Source of the DNA: Tricholoma matsutake
Lineage: Eukaryota > Basidiomycota > Agaricomycetes > Agaricales > Tricholomataceae
Direction: 5' to 3'
Assembly: GCA_026075535.2 (NCBI GenBank)
Contig: AP026547.1
Coordinates: forward strand, 2,046,001 to 2,110,000
Length of the DNA stretch: 64,000 nucleotides
This document shows, one piece after another, positions 20,901 to 32,482 of the stretch. The position numbers and the translations under genes were made by a program. Position 1 is the first letter of the stretch; each line of letters opens with the position of its first letter. A model generated the notes under the pieces. The model searched no databases. It saw only the letters and a program-made list of their open reading frames with translations, and had not been told where the DNA came from.

Positions 20901-23619
20901 ATGATGGGTTGTGATTGGTGGTAGGCAGTACAACTCACTGCATTTGTTCAAAAAGAATAGCAAAATCAATCCACTCCTCGACCATGGATTGAACCAGTGC
21001 CAATGCCAAAGTTAAGGCCAATCCTGTCCCTGCTGCTGATCCTGTTTCTGATATGTGAGTGGCATACATATCCATTACCCTGATATCTGTGAGCCTCCAG
21101 GATTCTGCTGCCCTCACTTCATCCTCCCATCATTCGATTGCCAGTTGGCTGAATGCTGCCATTAGTTCACCATGGTATTGGCTGAGTTGTGTAGAGTTCT
21201 CAAGGGCTTCCCAAGATTTTGAGCAGAGTGTGACTGTCATGCCAAGCATTTTCTTGTGATTTGAATCTGTAGCATGATCATCAAGCATATCTGCCCAATG
21301 TGGCAAGGTTGCTGTTCTGACTGTTGGGGAAATGGAATTCAGTGATGCCCACAGAGACTCAAGTATTTCTCCTGCTACAATGCCAGACCCTGGAATGAAA
21401 GATGGAGCATAGCGAAAAAAACATTCATCCTTGTGGCCATGAACATGCAAAAGCCCAATGGCCTGGTCAATGGTCAAGCTGGCTGGAAGATGGGCACCAA
21501 TACATTCACAAAGGTGGATAATGTACTGGCAGGCAATGTTGTAAATGAGCATGACTCTCTGTTGAGGGTCAACTCTGGTGGTCTTCAGCACTTGAAGGAA
21601 AGCAAAGTCGACATTCTTTTGCTGTTCTCCATGAAACAGGTCTACCAATGCATTGGGCACATAACATCCATGCCATGCACACGCAATGGCTGCTACTCCA
21701 GTCCTGTCACATGCCTTCGACACCAGAAAAGCATTCACAACAGCTAGGAATTTATTTTCACAAGGAGCCTTCTGGAAACCCAAATACAAATCAGACCGGC
21801 TTTGGGGGCAGCATCAGGAACAGCATTGGCCACCACCAAGGGAAGGTACCTACCATTAATTGTTCTATGGCGGCTTGGAGAAACAGCTCATATTCAGCCC
21901 AATTTGGGGCCATCCCACCTCCATCCCATAGCCATATATCAGTATTGGAGTTTTTCTGCTGAACATGATCAGCTTTGAAATTGCCATCGGCCACAAATAT
22001 GCATTTAAAAACAAATCTGAAATCCATAGTATCATTTTAGATGCCACTGTACTGAGGTATTTTGACACCCACTGGTTCGCATTGTCCTTCCAATTTTCTG
22101 GTATATTAATGCCTACTTGAGGACAGGCTGGAGAGAAATTGGCAAGTGATCCTGGTTCAGGATTCAAAGGATCTCTTTGATTGTGTCCATACCCTGCCCA
22201 CTTCAATCTTTTCATCCAACACCATAAGCAGGACATGCGCTGAAGCTCATGGTAGAGATTGACCACTTTGGCAGGCCTCATTGGCAATGTTACATGCCAA
22301 ATCAGCTGGTAAAACTGATAGGCTGATGCCTTTAATTCCAGATTACAGAGCCGAAAATGGTCTAGGACCTGCACGGTGAACAGAGTCCATATGTTGGTGA
22401 AGCTTGTGGGTAGTAAGTTACTGGTTACCAGGTCCAAGGGAATTTGGTGTTCCCCCTGACACTGGCAGGTAACCATCGCTAAGTGATGTATTCCATTTGT
22501 ATGGACCACATGAATATAACTGTTGTTCAAGGCATCGGCAGTTGGGATGGCATCAGCAGTGGACACGGCATCGGCAGCTGGGACGGCATTGGCAGTTTGA
22601 TTAGGATTTGGCAAATATGGTTGAAACCCATGGAGGTCATCATCAGCATGCTCAACTTCAGATTCATCATTGCCATCAAAGAAGTCTTGGAAACTGTTCT
22701 CAACATCAATATTCCCCTTCCCTTGATGCCAAAGGGCATCAAGGTGATTAAAAAATGCTGAGTTGGCCCCAGTTTCATCTTTGGCCCAGTCATCGGCCTG
22801 AGACTCATTATATGTGTCCGAGGTTGAGTTAGGTGAAAGGTGAAGAGGGCTGATGCCGCTGCCAGTGCCAGTGCCATTTCTGATTGTTTGCCTGCCAATT
22901 GGCTGACTCTTGCTCTGCTTTATCTTTCATGTCTTCAAATGTCTCCAGATATTTCAATTGGAAGTTCAGAGCATTGCAAATTGGCTGATCCATCTGGTGC
23001 TGGACTAAAATGTATGTGCTGACCTCCCATAGCTCAGCCCAGTGGAAGTGCATGCCAGTCCAGCATTCAATCCGATGGAAGGGATTTTGCCTGTGGGTTA
23101 CATGCATGCATGTGCAGCAAAGTGTGCTTCCCAGTGAACAATCAACGCATAGCCAAATTGCCCATTTATTGAATGGACAGTGGCTGCAAACTTGTTTGTC
23201 AACCGATCATGCCTGCCAAGTGAGGGATGCTTGCAGCAATTCATCTACTCATCCCACAAACTCCAGTACATAGTCTTGCTGTCTCTATTATTTGTATATG
23301 AGCCTCACTCCATAAGCAATCAGTGTCAGAAACTAACCATGCCGATGTGTGGCCAAGTCAGCTCAGCGGCCACCTGAGGTTCTTGCATGTCCCATTCTGG
23401 AGCAACATTGAGATTATCCTGTATAAGAGAATTTGATTGACCCAGTTCTTCCACTGCAGTCAGGGGGACCTTGATGTGCTTTGTTTTTGGTCCATGTTTT
23501 GTGTTGACCTCAACTTCTACATGTGTAACAGTATCGACTGCATTGTCATTGTCCTCATGCAGGGGGGCATTCTTCTTTGATCTTCTCTTTCACTTATAAG
23601 GAACTCTTGTTAGGTTCAT
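17956..23619 (-). pseudogene. KDZ (Kyakuja-Dileera-Zisupton) transposase with CxC2-type cysteine cluster
   Basis: Reads on minus from ATG 23619 (MNLTRVPYK...). A cysteine cluster follows at about 23230-23060, with CVDC, CCTCMHVTH and HRIECWTG. Then come LYHELQRMSCLWCWMKRLKW, the first acidic motif in FVADGNFKADHV, GMAPNWAEY and, after an intron at about 21862-21780, KFLAVVNAFLVSKACDRTG. At the usual YDIACQ motif this copy has YNIACQ, so a catalytic Asp is Asn. GEILESLWASLNS follows. The C-terminal region is helical with an Ala/Asp-rich tail. In-frame TGA codons stand where Arg is expected (for example 21130-21132 before WEDE, and before DKVCRL, LLHQLW, AVVHEL and MLALDCD). KDZ proteins move large fungal DNA transposons. 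This copy is inactive. Confidence 0.85.
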
Positions 23620-23757
23620 GATGATTTGGGGTGAGTCAGAACGACACCCAATTATTGATGGGGGTATTGTACTATTGACCTTGTGTGATCCTTGTGTCGA
23701 TGATATGTTTTATGTCAATGACAAGAATGATTCTTTCCTTCACATCAGTCCCCCCCA
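23620..23757. promoter_or_regulatory. Divergent promoter of the KDZ element
   Basis: Only 138 bp separate the minus-strand KDZ start (23619) from the plus-strand partner start (23758). Any promoter elements for both genes must lie in or overlap this gap. No TATA box is obvious; TATGTTTTATGTC occurs at about 23704. Confidence 0.45.
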
Positions 23758-26483
23758 ATGCTGCCTGAGCCATCAGAGAACCCATGATTGAGACAGTACC
23801 AGAAGGGAAGCAGATATACAGTTGAAGAGCAGAAGATCATTGAGCCTTATAAAGTTGCATTCCGATTGCAGGAATCAAAAGCTGGCCGATTGAAAATACT
23901 CAAGTGCAACATCCTTCCAGCAATATTCAACTACTGGGCATCAGTTGACAGGGCCCCTATGGATGAGGAGGAGAGTCGCATTCGTGCCAAGGTAAACTCA
24001 CAAGCATGTGAAGGTTGTATTATTGATCACATTGCCAGGAACTAACAACCTGGCTTTCCAACAACTGGCAAATGACCAAAGGCCTCTCACAGAAATCGAA
24101 ACCACTTCAAAGTAAAGCGGTCGGAAGTCATTTGGAGCTTGTACCAGGACCGAGTTTTCCAACAGATTGCAAACCTGTTAGGTGTTGAGGATGCCACCAC
24201 AAGTACACCAGGATGGTTCCAAGTGCGACTGCCAGCTATCAAGCATGTTTTTGACACCATGAATGCAGAGGAGAAAGCCATCCTTGAAGTTGAACAGGAG
24301 AAAATGATGTGGAAAGAATATCCTGAGCAGACAAAGTGAGTGTAAGTTGAAGCCGATGCCATTGCTGTTGCCATTGCCAGACATAATGAACATCTCACAG
24401 TCTAGCAGACAAATACCTCCTTAAACATGTGGTGGAGAATGCACAACAACAGTGGCTGGAAATGGGGGTGTTGTCTGTGACATTTACAGCCTATACTGCA
24501 CCTAATGGTTTGATGGTTGTTGATGCATGAGTCCCCAAATCATTTACTGCCAATGCGATGCTGATGCCAATGCCGACTCCAGTCGTGAAAATGTTGCCTC
24601 TCTGATAGCCACCCCTGCATGATCATTTCTGGACACATATCATGATCAAGTCACTGAACTGAAGTGTAACTTTATGAGTTATATCAAGTTTTTATGCCCA
24701 TCACACCTTGCTTCAAGGTTGGCAATGCAACATAATGCAACACTAACCCAATTAACAATGACTAATGATGGCTTCCCGATCCTTCCCACATCATGGAAAG
24801 GATCACAATTCAAGAAAAAAGAGCTGGAAGAATGGTTTATGTTGTATGTTGGCCAGCATTACAGTATGTTGACTTCCTATTCCACAAACCATTACTTATC
24901 TCCTGCAGAACTAGCAAACAATGGTTGTAGTCACCATATCCCATTCAAAGCAATTGCAGATCGGACATCATCATTTGTCAGTCCAGAATATCTCCCAGCT
25001 AGGTTCAAAATCAGAGACCCACGGAACATGCACAAGAGTGTCATAGAAGACTTCTTTGACCATGTTTTGCAGCGACAAATAGTGCAGGGCCCTGAAAGAG
25101 TGTTCTGGTTCAAAGCGATCAAAGCCATGGATGGGAGTGTGGCTACTGCACACTATCCGAATGATTTGAATAACCCTTCACCCTCCCAACGCATTTCCAA
25201 ACACAGGGGCTAAAGAAATGATGATCCTGATCCTCATAGCGGCACCAAGCTGGGGGCCATTGTCAATGCCGAACCACCTTCTGCAAACTGCAGGGGCCAA
25301 AGAAATGATGATGGTGATGCCGATCCTCAACCCAGCACCGAACTGGAGGCCGTTGCCGCTGCCGAACTGCCTGCTGCATCAAGAGGCAGAAAAGTTGTCA
25401 AAGGCAAACCCAAGCGCAAGGAAGCTCACCGAATATCAACAGCAGGACAGACCCCAAATTCTGATACAACTGAATCACAATATGTCCAAGTGGATCAAAT
25501 GACAATGGACAGCCTCTGCATGGTTGGTGTCACTCAACCACAGCCAATTAATGGTCCTAGTGATGGTGAACCAGAATATCTCATTCCTCGACACATTTAC
25601 ATGAGATACATCACGCCTGGATCAGCTGGAAATGCCATTGTAAATGATCCCCCATGCCCAATTGATCCATTTCTGTTGGATATACCTCAAGAGAGCTCAC
25701 AATGCCCTAAGCCTCAACCACTTTCAGGGGGAAATTGGACAGAGTGTCCTATTGCAAGGGCAAGGGCTTTAGCAGCATTAGTGGGATTGGCAATGGCAAC
25801 AGTGGGATTGGCAATGGCAACAGTGGGATTGGCAATGACAACAGTGGGATTGGCAATGACAACAGTGGGATTGGCAATGACAACAGTGGGATTGGCAATG
25901 ACAACAGTGGGATTGGCAATGACAACAGTGGGATTGGCAATGGCAACAGTGGGATTGGCAATGACAACAGTGGGATTGGCAATGACAACAGTGGGATTGG
26001 CAATGACAACAGTGGGATTGGCAATGGCAACACCAATATTGGCAATGGCACCAGTAGGATTGGGAATGGCAACACCAATATCGGCAATGGCACCAGTAGG
26101 ATTGGCAATGGCACCAGTAGGATTGGCAATGGCACCAGTAGGATTGGCAATGGCAACACCAATATCGGCAATGACAACAGTACAATCAGCAATGGCAGCA
26201 CCAATATTGGCAATGGCAACTGTAAGATCGGCAACAGCAACACCAATATTGGCAGCAGCACCAGTAGGATCAGCAATGGCAACACCAATATTGGCAATGA
26301 CAACAGTATGATCGGCAACAGCAACATCAGCAATGGCAACATCAGGATCGGCAGCAAATCCATCCTCGGCATGAGCACGACCTATCCAAAGGACAGCTGA
26401 TGACCTTGCACAAGCAGGAAGCCATTTCAAGACAGGCTGTTGGGAGGAGACAGAGAATTAAAAAAGTGAAATTTGCTGCATAG
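23758..26483 (+). pseudogene. KDZ-associated partner gene of unknown function
   Basis: Starts at ATG 23758 (MLPEPSENP). A TGA follows at codon 10, then RQYQKGSRYTVEEQKIIEPY. Several spliced segments continue: LYQDRVFQQIANLLGVEDAT (24136-24340), an intron starting GTGAGT at about 24337, and LADKYLLKHVVENAQQQWLE. A long open stretch at 24674-25213 begins MSYIKFLCPSHLASRL and includes SWKGSQFKKKELEEWFMLYV. The C-terminal third is a Gly/Asn-type minisatellite region. The gene probably ends at TAG 26481-26483 after a basic tail (RRQRIKKVKFAA). Plant-like domains, proteases or nucleases are not recognisable. A divergent gene of this kind accompanies KDZ transposases in agaricomycetes as far as I recall, so it is likely part of the element. 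Confidence 0.55.
25785..26375 (+). repeat. 21-bp minisatellite inside the KDZ partner gene
   Basis: About 28 copies of a 21-bp unit with core GGCAATGACAACAGTGGGAT, grading into variants with GGCACCAGTAGGATT and AACACCAATATT. Since 21 is a multiple of three, all three plus frames and the minus frames are open. One reads GIGNDNS, another TTVGLAM, and minus frames read VIANPTV or LPIPLLS. The array sits in the 3' third of the plus-strand partner gene, so one frame may have been coding (the GIGNDNS type is the most hydrophilic). Confidence 0.9.
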
Positions 26484-27001
26484 ATTTACAAATAAAACAT
26501 TATGTAATGTGAAAAAAAAAGATAGTCCAACTTTTATGTACATGCCAAATCACATCTATTCTTTTCTGCCTCACTTTGTCTCCCCTCTGTCCTCAGATTT
26601 TCCTGCTCTCTTCCTTGGGTTTGGCTGAGGGGTGGTACTTCTGGAATGTAGTCCAGATGGACCAGGGGTCAGCCCGCATGGGGATCGGTGCAGCTGTGCA
26701 GGGGGAGGGAGGGCCAGGGTGAGGTGATTACATCGACTGCCGATGCTGGGGCAGCAGCCTATGGCAAGTATCTAGTCGGAGGTATCTGGCTTGTGTTGGC
26801 CTAAGCCAGGAGATTCGAGATGGATTAGGCAATGAAATGATTCAGAAACCCCTTGCAGTGGGCTCCAGAATGATGATGCTCAACCCAGAAACTCAACCAA
26901 AACCAACTAAACTGGTCTTAGCAGATATAACACAAGTCAGAGGAAGGTTGCGAGGTGGCTCCAAATATCACCATGCTAACCAAAGGCCGATAAATGTAGT
27001 A
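26484..27001. other. Right flank of KDZ element
   Basis: Begins with AATAAAACATTATG (26491-26504), a possible polyadenylation signal for the partner gene. Then come a pyrimidine-rich stretch (26560-26640) and G-rich sequence. No gene or terminal repeat could be identified. Confidence 0.35.
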
Positions 27002-27290
27002 TGAAGCATTACAAAGTGATGTGAAGTCCTGCAAAGCATTACCAAGTGATGTGAAGTCCTGCAAAGCATTACAAAGTGATGAGAAGTCCTGCAAAGCATT
27101 ACAAAGTGATGTGAAGTCCTGCAAAGCATTACAAAGTGATGTGAAGTCCTGCAAAGCATTACAAAGTGATGTGAAGTCCTGCAAAGCATTACAAAGTGAT
27201 GTGAAGTCCTGCAAAGCATTACAAAGTGATGTGAAGTCCTGCAAAGCATTACAAAGTGATGCAAAGTCCTGCAAAGCAGTACGAAGTAGC
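27002..27290. repeat. 30-bp minisatellite, nine to ten copies
   Basis: Near-perfect head-to-tail copies of a 30-bp unit with the words GCATTACAAAGTGATG and TGAAGTCCTGCAA. Differences between copies are single bases. Degenerate copies continue to about 27330. The unit length keeps frames open on both strands (minus 27292-26918 reads LCNALQDFTS repeats). There are no unique spacers, so this is not a CRISPR-like array. Confidence 0.9.
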
Positions 27291-28049
27291 ATGAAACACT
27301 ACGAAGTGTTTCGAAATGATATGAAAGAATTTAGCTGTGGTGCAAAAGAATTTGAAAAGCCTTGAAATGGTTTTCAGGAGTTCATGAGATGATGACGATA
27401 GGTGGAAACGAGGTAGAAGACAATGACAAAGCTGATAGGTGATTGATGATAGTTTCGAGAGACTAAGTAGCAAAATGAAGAAGTTCATGAGAGACTGGAG
27501 AGTTTTGGACCAAGGCTGAGCTAAGACTCAAGAGTAGAACCCTTAAGTCAGACAATATGTGATATGGGAAGACAATTTCTTGCTTGTCCAGACAGTAAAT
27601 ACACCAATCTATATATGTTTTAGAGAGATAGTACTAAAAAGGTAAAAGGCCATGAGGCAAACATGTGGTAGACATAAGGCAATGAAAAAGGCATGAAATA
27701 AATAAGAAAATGATGAGAAGGAAATGCACAATATACATGATATATCAAATCTCCTTGTCTTGTTGTTCCGATAAATCATGAAGACATCGAAAAGCACCTT
27801 GATGCGCACTAAGGTGCTAGCCATTGTGTCTCCTTGTGTTTGTCATGGCCAAAATGTAATACATCAGTGTGTGGAATGTTGGGAACATGTGTTCAAGGTG
27901 TGGTACAATAAGAATATGGCAGCCAAAGTCTTTCAAAATGTTTCAAAGTGTTGTGTCATTGTTTCATGCATTCATAAGTGTTCATAAGTATTCATGAAAT
28001 CGTAGGACGCTGTGAGAGATGTGTCCAAGTTTGATGTATTGTTTTCAGA
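27291..28049. other. Spacer 5' of the Copia fragment
   Basis: AT-rich sequence without a recognisable gene. Copia coding similarity starts only at about 28050. The Copia 5' LTR, gag and protease should lie here in an intact element and are absent, so the element is 5'-truncated. Confidence 0.4.
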
Positions 28050-28338
28050 GCTCAGCCGCCAGGTGGACCTATCAACATGTGGAACCAACCATAGGTTTAC
28101 AGCCCCATACACTTTGGTGCAGATTGGATGGGTTGAGCACATGCATCGAACACTGATAGGAAAGGCGCATTCCATGTGCATCCATGCAAACTTACCACCT
28201 TACCTCTGGGACGAGCTGTACCTGACTGTGTCGCACCTTCATGCCAAAACTACCACATGTTCATTGCAAGGTTCTACTCCTTGGGAGATGTGGCATGAGC
28301 AAAAACCAGACTACTCCTATATGAGAGAGATTGGGTGC
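28050..28338 (+). pseudogene. Copia integrase fragment (part 1 of split element)
   Basis: Encodes the C-terminal half of a Ty1/Copia integrase core: TNHRFTAPYTLVQIGWVEHMHRTLIGKAHSMC, then LPPYLWDELYLTVSHLHAKT and GSTPWEMWHEQKPDYSYMREIGC. The usual NG-ER motif after APYTP is decayed (VQIGWVEHM). Reading stops at 28338 where the chromovirus LTR begins; the next residues (KAF) are found at 35716 after the chromovirus. This fixes both segments as one interrupted gene. Confidence 0.85.
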
Positions 28339-28740
28339 TGTTAGGAAACCACCCCATTACCTAATAAAATTTCATTTTTATTTTATTATGTCAAATTATG
28401 CTACATGATGCCAAATTATGCTACACTTTGATAGTGTGAGAATTTTATTTTGCAAGCATCAATATGTACACGCATGTATGAGTGCGTCAGTAACAACAAT
28501 GTACAATATATGTAACATAGTATATAAACCTTAAATATATGCCTAGGGGACCCCAGTTGTGTTCTCTTAGGTATTCCACCTACGTTTTCGGTGTGAAAGG
28601 CCTTTGTCAACAAACTCACCTATTAATAACCCCTCGCATCAAAACCATCAATTCCCCCATCACGCGCATGGATCCTGCCCCCTTCTTGTAGAGAGAACCC
28701 GCACGGTCTTAGCTAGCAGATAGTGGGTGTCGCCCTAACA
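28339..28740 (+). repeat. Chromovirus 5' LTR
   Basis: 402 bp, TGTTAGG...CCTAACA. A TATA-like TATATAAA lies at about 28521-28528, so transcription would start near 28550. The copy at 35309-35710 differs at about 20 sites. No tRNA primer-binding TGG motif is evident right after 28740. Confidence 0.95.
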
Positions 28741-29224
28741 GAAGAACACAACTTCCCATATCAGTGCGCCTTCTCTTACTTGCGCATACGTCATTGTTTC
28801 ACTGTGCCACATCTGATTACTCATCCTTTTGGCATGAGCCAGAAGTACTTGTATATACGTAATCTACCTTTTCTTTCATAAGCCGATGCCAGGCCTCACC
28901 TTACATTGCAACTGCCAGTGATTGAGAGGCAGTGCTCATCATTAGGACAGCTGCAACCAGACAACTGATTGGATCTGGTTTAGTTACGATTTACATCACT
29001 CTATTCGGATGACTATTTTAGTTACAAGCCAAATTCAGTGATATCTCCAAGATCAGGCACTGTTGGAAGGGTTATTGATCTGAAGTGTCAAAATAGGCGC
29101 CTGACGATCGATCAACGAACAATTGATGAACCATCACATGACCTGTAAACATTTGGAGAGGTCTCAAAAAAAAAAAAAAATCTTGAATTTGTCGAAGAAG
29201 TGATTCATCACAGATTTTACCATT

Positions 29225-30323
29225 ATGTCTGAACCTTCAACTTCTAATCCCAGCCCTAATCCTGTTCCCACACCAGCACTAGAGGCGAAAATTGATGTGC
29301 TTACAGTGCAAATGTCGCAATTAGTGTCAGTGTTGGCAGCATCACAGCCCAGACAAGCGGAAGTACAGCCAGAGATGACAGGAGAAAGAGATGATGAGAT
29401 GGAGGAGATGGTGGAGTGGATGTCGCAGGAGGATGAGACAGCAGAGAAATCCAAAAATGGTAAAGCATGCTTACCTAAGTACACACCCCCACAAATCTTT
29501 GACAGTACCATGGAGAATACAAAATCCTTCATCAGCTCTATAGTATTGTACATCCATGGGAGGAAGCCAGAGTTTCATACAGCAGAGTCTAGGATTATGT
29601 TTGCTCTCTCATACATTCAGGGGGGGAAAGCACAGTTCTGGAGAAATGAGGCTATAAATCAAATTGCTGTGGGAACTAAACCATTTGCGACCTTCAAGGA
29701 ATTTCTGGAGAGATTGGAGGCACAGTTTGGAGACCCTAATCCAAAGGCGACAGCCAATGCTAAATTAAAGACCATGCGCCAAGGTTCCCTGACAGTGGAT
29801 GAATTTATTTTGCAGTTCAAAGCAAAAGCTTCGCAAACGGACATGGGAGAAGCCGTGTTGGTAGAGTTTTTGAAAGCAGGATTAGATCCCTCTTTATTCA
29901 AGTCTATCTACCGACTACCTTCTATGCCAGAGAAGTTAGGACGAGTGGTAAAATTGGGCAATGTGCCTTGACTGGCAATATCGGCAGGAACAGGTGGAGT
30001 CAAAGTTGATGTACGGAAGTAGTAAATTTGGAAAGTCATCAGGAGGAAAGTCCGAGAAAGGAAAGGTGCCTCAGGTGCAAGCTCCGAGGGCACAGCCACC
30101 GGCCATGGCAGTGACACCTAAAGTTACAGAGTCAGCAGCACCAGCAGATGCAATGGAGGTTGATCAAGCAGGGAGATGAGCCCCGCTTAAATGTTTTAAC
30201 TGTGGGCAGTTAGGACACATCGCAAGGAATTGTAGGCAGAAAAGAAAGATTAGGGAAGCTACAATTGAGGAAGTGAAGCCGGAGGAAGGCAGGCAGAAGA
30301 ATTTTGTGGAAGAGTCCCAGTGA
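29225..30323 (+). pseudogene. Chromovirus gag with zinc knuckle
   Basis: From ATG 29225 the frame runs 248 codons: a Pro/Ser-rich start, then YTPPQIFDSTMENTKSFIS and the capsid-like segment AQFWRNEAINQI...FKEFLERLEAQFGDP...KTMRQGSLTVDEFILQFK. A frame change near 29960 breaks it. The next frame gives LDWQYRQEQVE and a basic linker, then a TGA at 30177-30179 and the CCHC knuckle CFNCGQLGHIARNC (about 30192-30233). Gag forms the particle and binds the RNA. The frameshift and stops show that it cannot do so now. Confidence 0.85.
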
Positions 30324-30514
30324 AGGTTTCCCCATTGGTGACCCAGAATCGTTACAATGTATTAGTATCCGAGGAAACCCAGAGTAAATCAGAAAAGGAA
30401 ATCGAGGAGGAGTACAACTGTTGTGAATCATGTGACCAAGAAAATTGCTGAGCACTATTTCTGAAAACCCCTAAATTCTTTATTTGCTCTGCACGAATAG
30501 AACCCAAAATTACC

Positions 30515-32482
30515 TTGACTGTGGGACTGAAGACAGTGGACACGCATGCAGTGATTGATGTGGAAGTGTTGCTTGATAGTGGTGCTACAGGATTATTCAT
30601 TAATTGGTCCTTAATTACCGGAAATGGTATTAGCACATGCAAGCTGGTGCAACCTATAATGGTGTACAATATTGACGGAACAGTCAATCATAGAGGAACT
30701 ATCAAGGAGGAGGTGACTATGGTACTAAAGTATCAAGAGCATCAGGAGCAAGCCATATTTGAAGTGTGCAATCTTGGGAAAACCAATCTAATAATAGGAT
30801 GTCCATGGTTACGGAAGCATAATCCTGAAATTGATTGGAAAACTGGGAAAGTACAAATGACTTGTTGTCCTAAAGAATGTAATGTGTATGGAAGGAAGAT
30901 GAAGAAGGAAAAAAGGAAAAAGAGAGAGAAAGAACATCTGAGGAAGTATTCTGTTACAATGGAGGAAGTGGAGGATGAGGAAATGCCAAATGGGGAAGTT
31001 CCAATCATGATCGAGAAAGAAGAGCAGAAGCAAACCTTTAGAGCAATTCATGGAGGACAGTCGTGGGACAAGAATATCGTGAAGGTGGAGAAGCCAGTGG
31101 AGGAATGGGTGCTGAAAGTGTATCATGAATATCTGCCAGTGTTTCAGAAGAAGGGGTCTGAGTGAATGCCGGTGCAGAAGCCATGGGATCATGCGATTGA
31201 GATGAAGCCAGGGTTTGTGCCAAAGAAGTCGAAGGTATATCCATTATCTCCGATGGAACAAGAAGAAGTGGATGCATTCCTGAAGGAGCAATTGCACAAA
31301 GGATACATACGACCTTCAAAATCACCGCAGATGTCACCAATATTCTTCGTGCCAAAGAAAGACCAAAGAAAGAGGATGTGTACAGATTATAGGTATCTGA
31401 ATGAGTGGACAGTGAAGAATGCGTACCTCCTGCCATTGATCTCAGAAATAATTGACAAGGTGGGAAAAGCCAAGGTCTTTACAAAATTGGATTTATGATG
31501 GGGATACAACAATGTACAAATAAAGAAAGGAGATGAGTGGAGGGCCGCATTTGCCACACGTCGAGGATCCTTCGAGCCGCTTGTCATGTTTCTTGGGATG
31601 ACTAATAGTCCCCTGACCTTTCAAAATATGATGAACAACATTTTCAAGGACATAATAGACAAAGGCATGGTAATAATATTTATTGATGACATTCTGATAT
31701 TCATGGAGGATGAAGAAAATCCTGAAGTGATAGTGCAGGAGGTGTTATGGAGGTTGGCGGAGAATGATCTATTTTTGACACCAGAGAAGTGTGTGTTTGG
31801 GGCAAGCGAGATTGAGTTCCTAGGATTATTGATTGGCCCTGATGGGATCAAAATGGATCTGATCTAGGTACAGGCGATCACAGATTGGCCTGCACCCACC
31901 CGTGTTAAGGAGGTTCAAGCCTTCTTGGGACTCGCAAATTATTATCGTCACTTCGTGCACAATTTTTCCAAAATTGCTGCACCCTTACATAACCTTACGC
32001 GAAAGGGAGTAGTGTGGAGGTGGGGAGAGCAGCAGCAGACAGCATTTGAGGAGTTGAAGAGAAAGTTTGTGGAGGGACCAATATTAGCCCCAGTAGATTT
32101 CACATGCCCTTTACGAGTGGAATCAGATGCATCTGACTTTGCTACTGGAGCAGTATTATCAATGCTGTGCGAAGATGACAAATGGCATCCTTGTGCATAT
32201 TTGTCCTGAGGGTTGAATGATGTGGAGAGGAATTATGATGTGCATGACAAAGAGATGTTGGGGATAATACAAGTGTTGGAGGTGTGGAGGCATTATTTGG
32301 AGGGATGTATGCATCAGATTGAGATCTGGATGGATCATCAAAATCTGCAATACTTCATGTCCGCTAAAAAGCTTAATTGCCGGCAAGCATGTTGGGCACT
32401 ATTTCTATCCTGTTTTAATTTTCACTTGGTCCACAAAGCAGGAAGCTTAATGAGGAAAGCAGATGCGTTATTCAGATGTTGA
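30515..32482 (+). pseudogene. Chromovirus protease, reverse transcriptase and RNase H
   Basis: Protease: VLLDSGATGLFIN near 30568-30606. After a TGA at 31163-31165 (expected Arg) the reverse transcriptase starts at [12 protein letters not shown]. It has [24 protein letters not shown] with a TGA at 31496-31498 (expected Arg before WGYNNV), FLGMTNSPLTFQNMMN and the active-site motif IIFIDDILIFM. A TAG lies at 31865. RNase H carries RVESDASDFATGAVLS, a TGA at 32207-32209 (expected Arg in YLSRGLN), and KEMLGIIQVLEVWRHYLEG. The frame ends in KADALFRC where the LTR-like block begins. Confidence 0.9.

Noticed and set aside
25490..26430. Long overlapping frames of 200-270 codons on both strands as separate genes
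   Set aside because: They exist because a 21-bp repeat without stops is open in every frame; at most one plus frame can belong to the KDZ companion.
27002..27290. CRISPR-like array
   Set aside because: Units are contiguous with no unique spacers, and the sequence is eukaryotic; it is a minisatellite.
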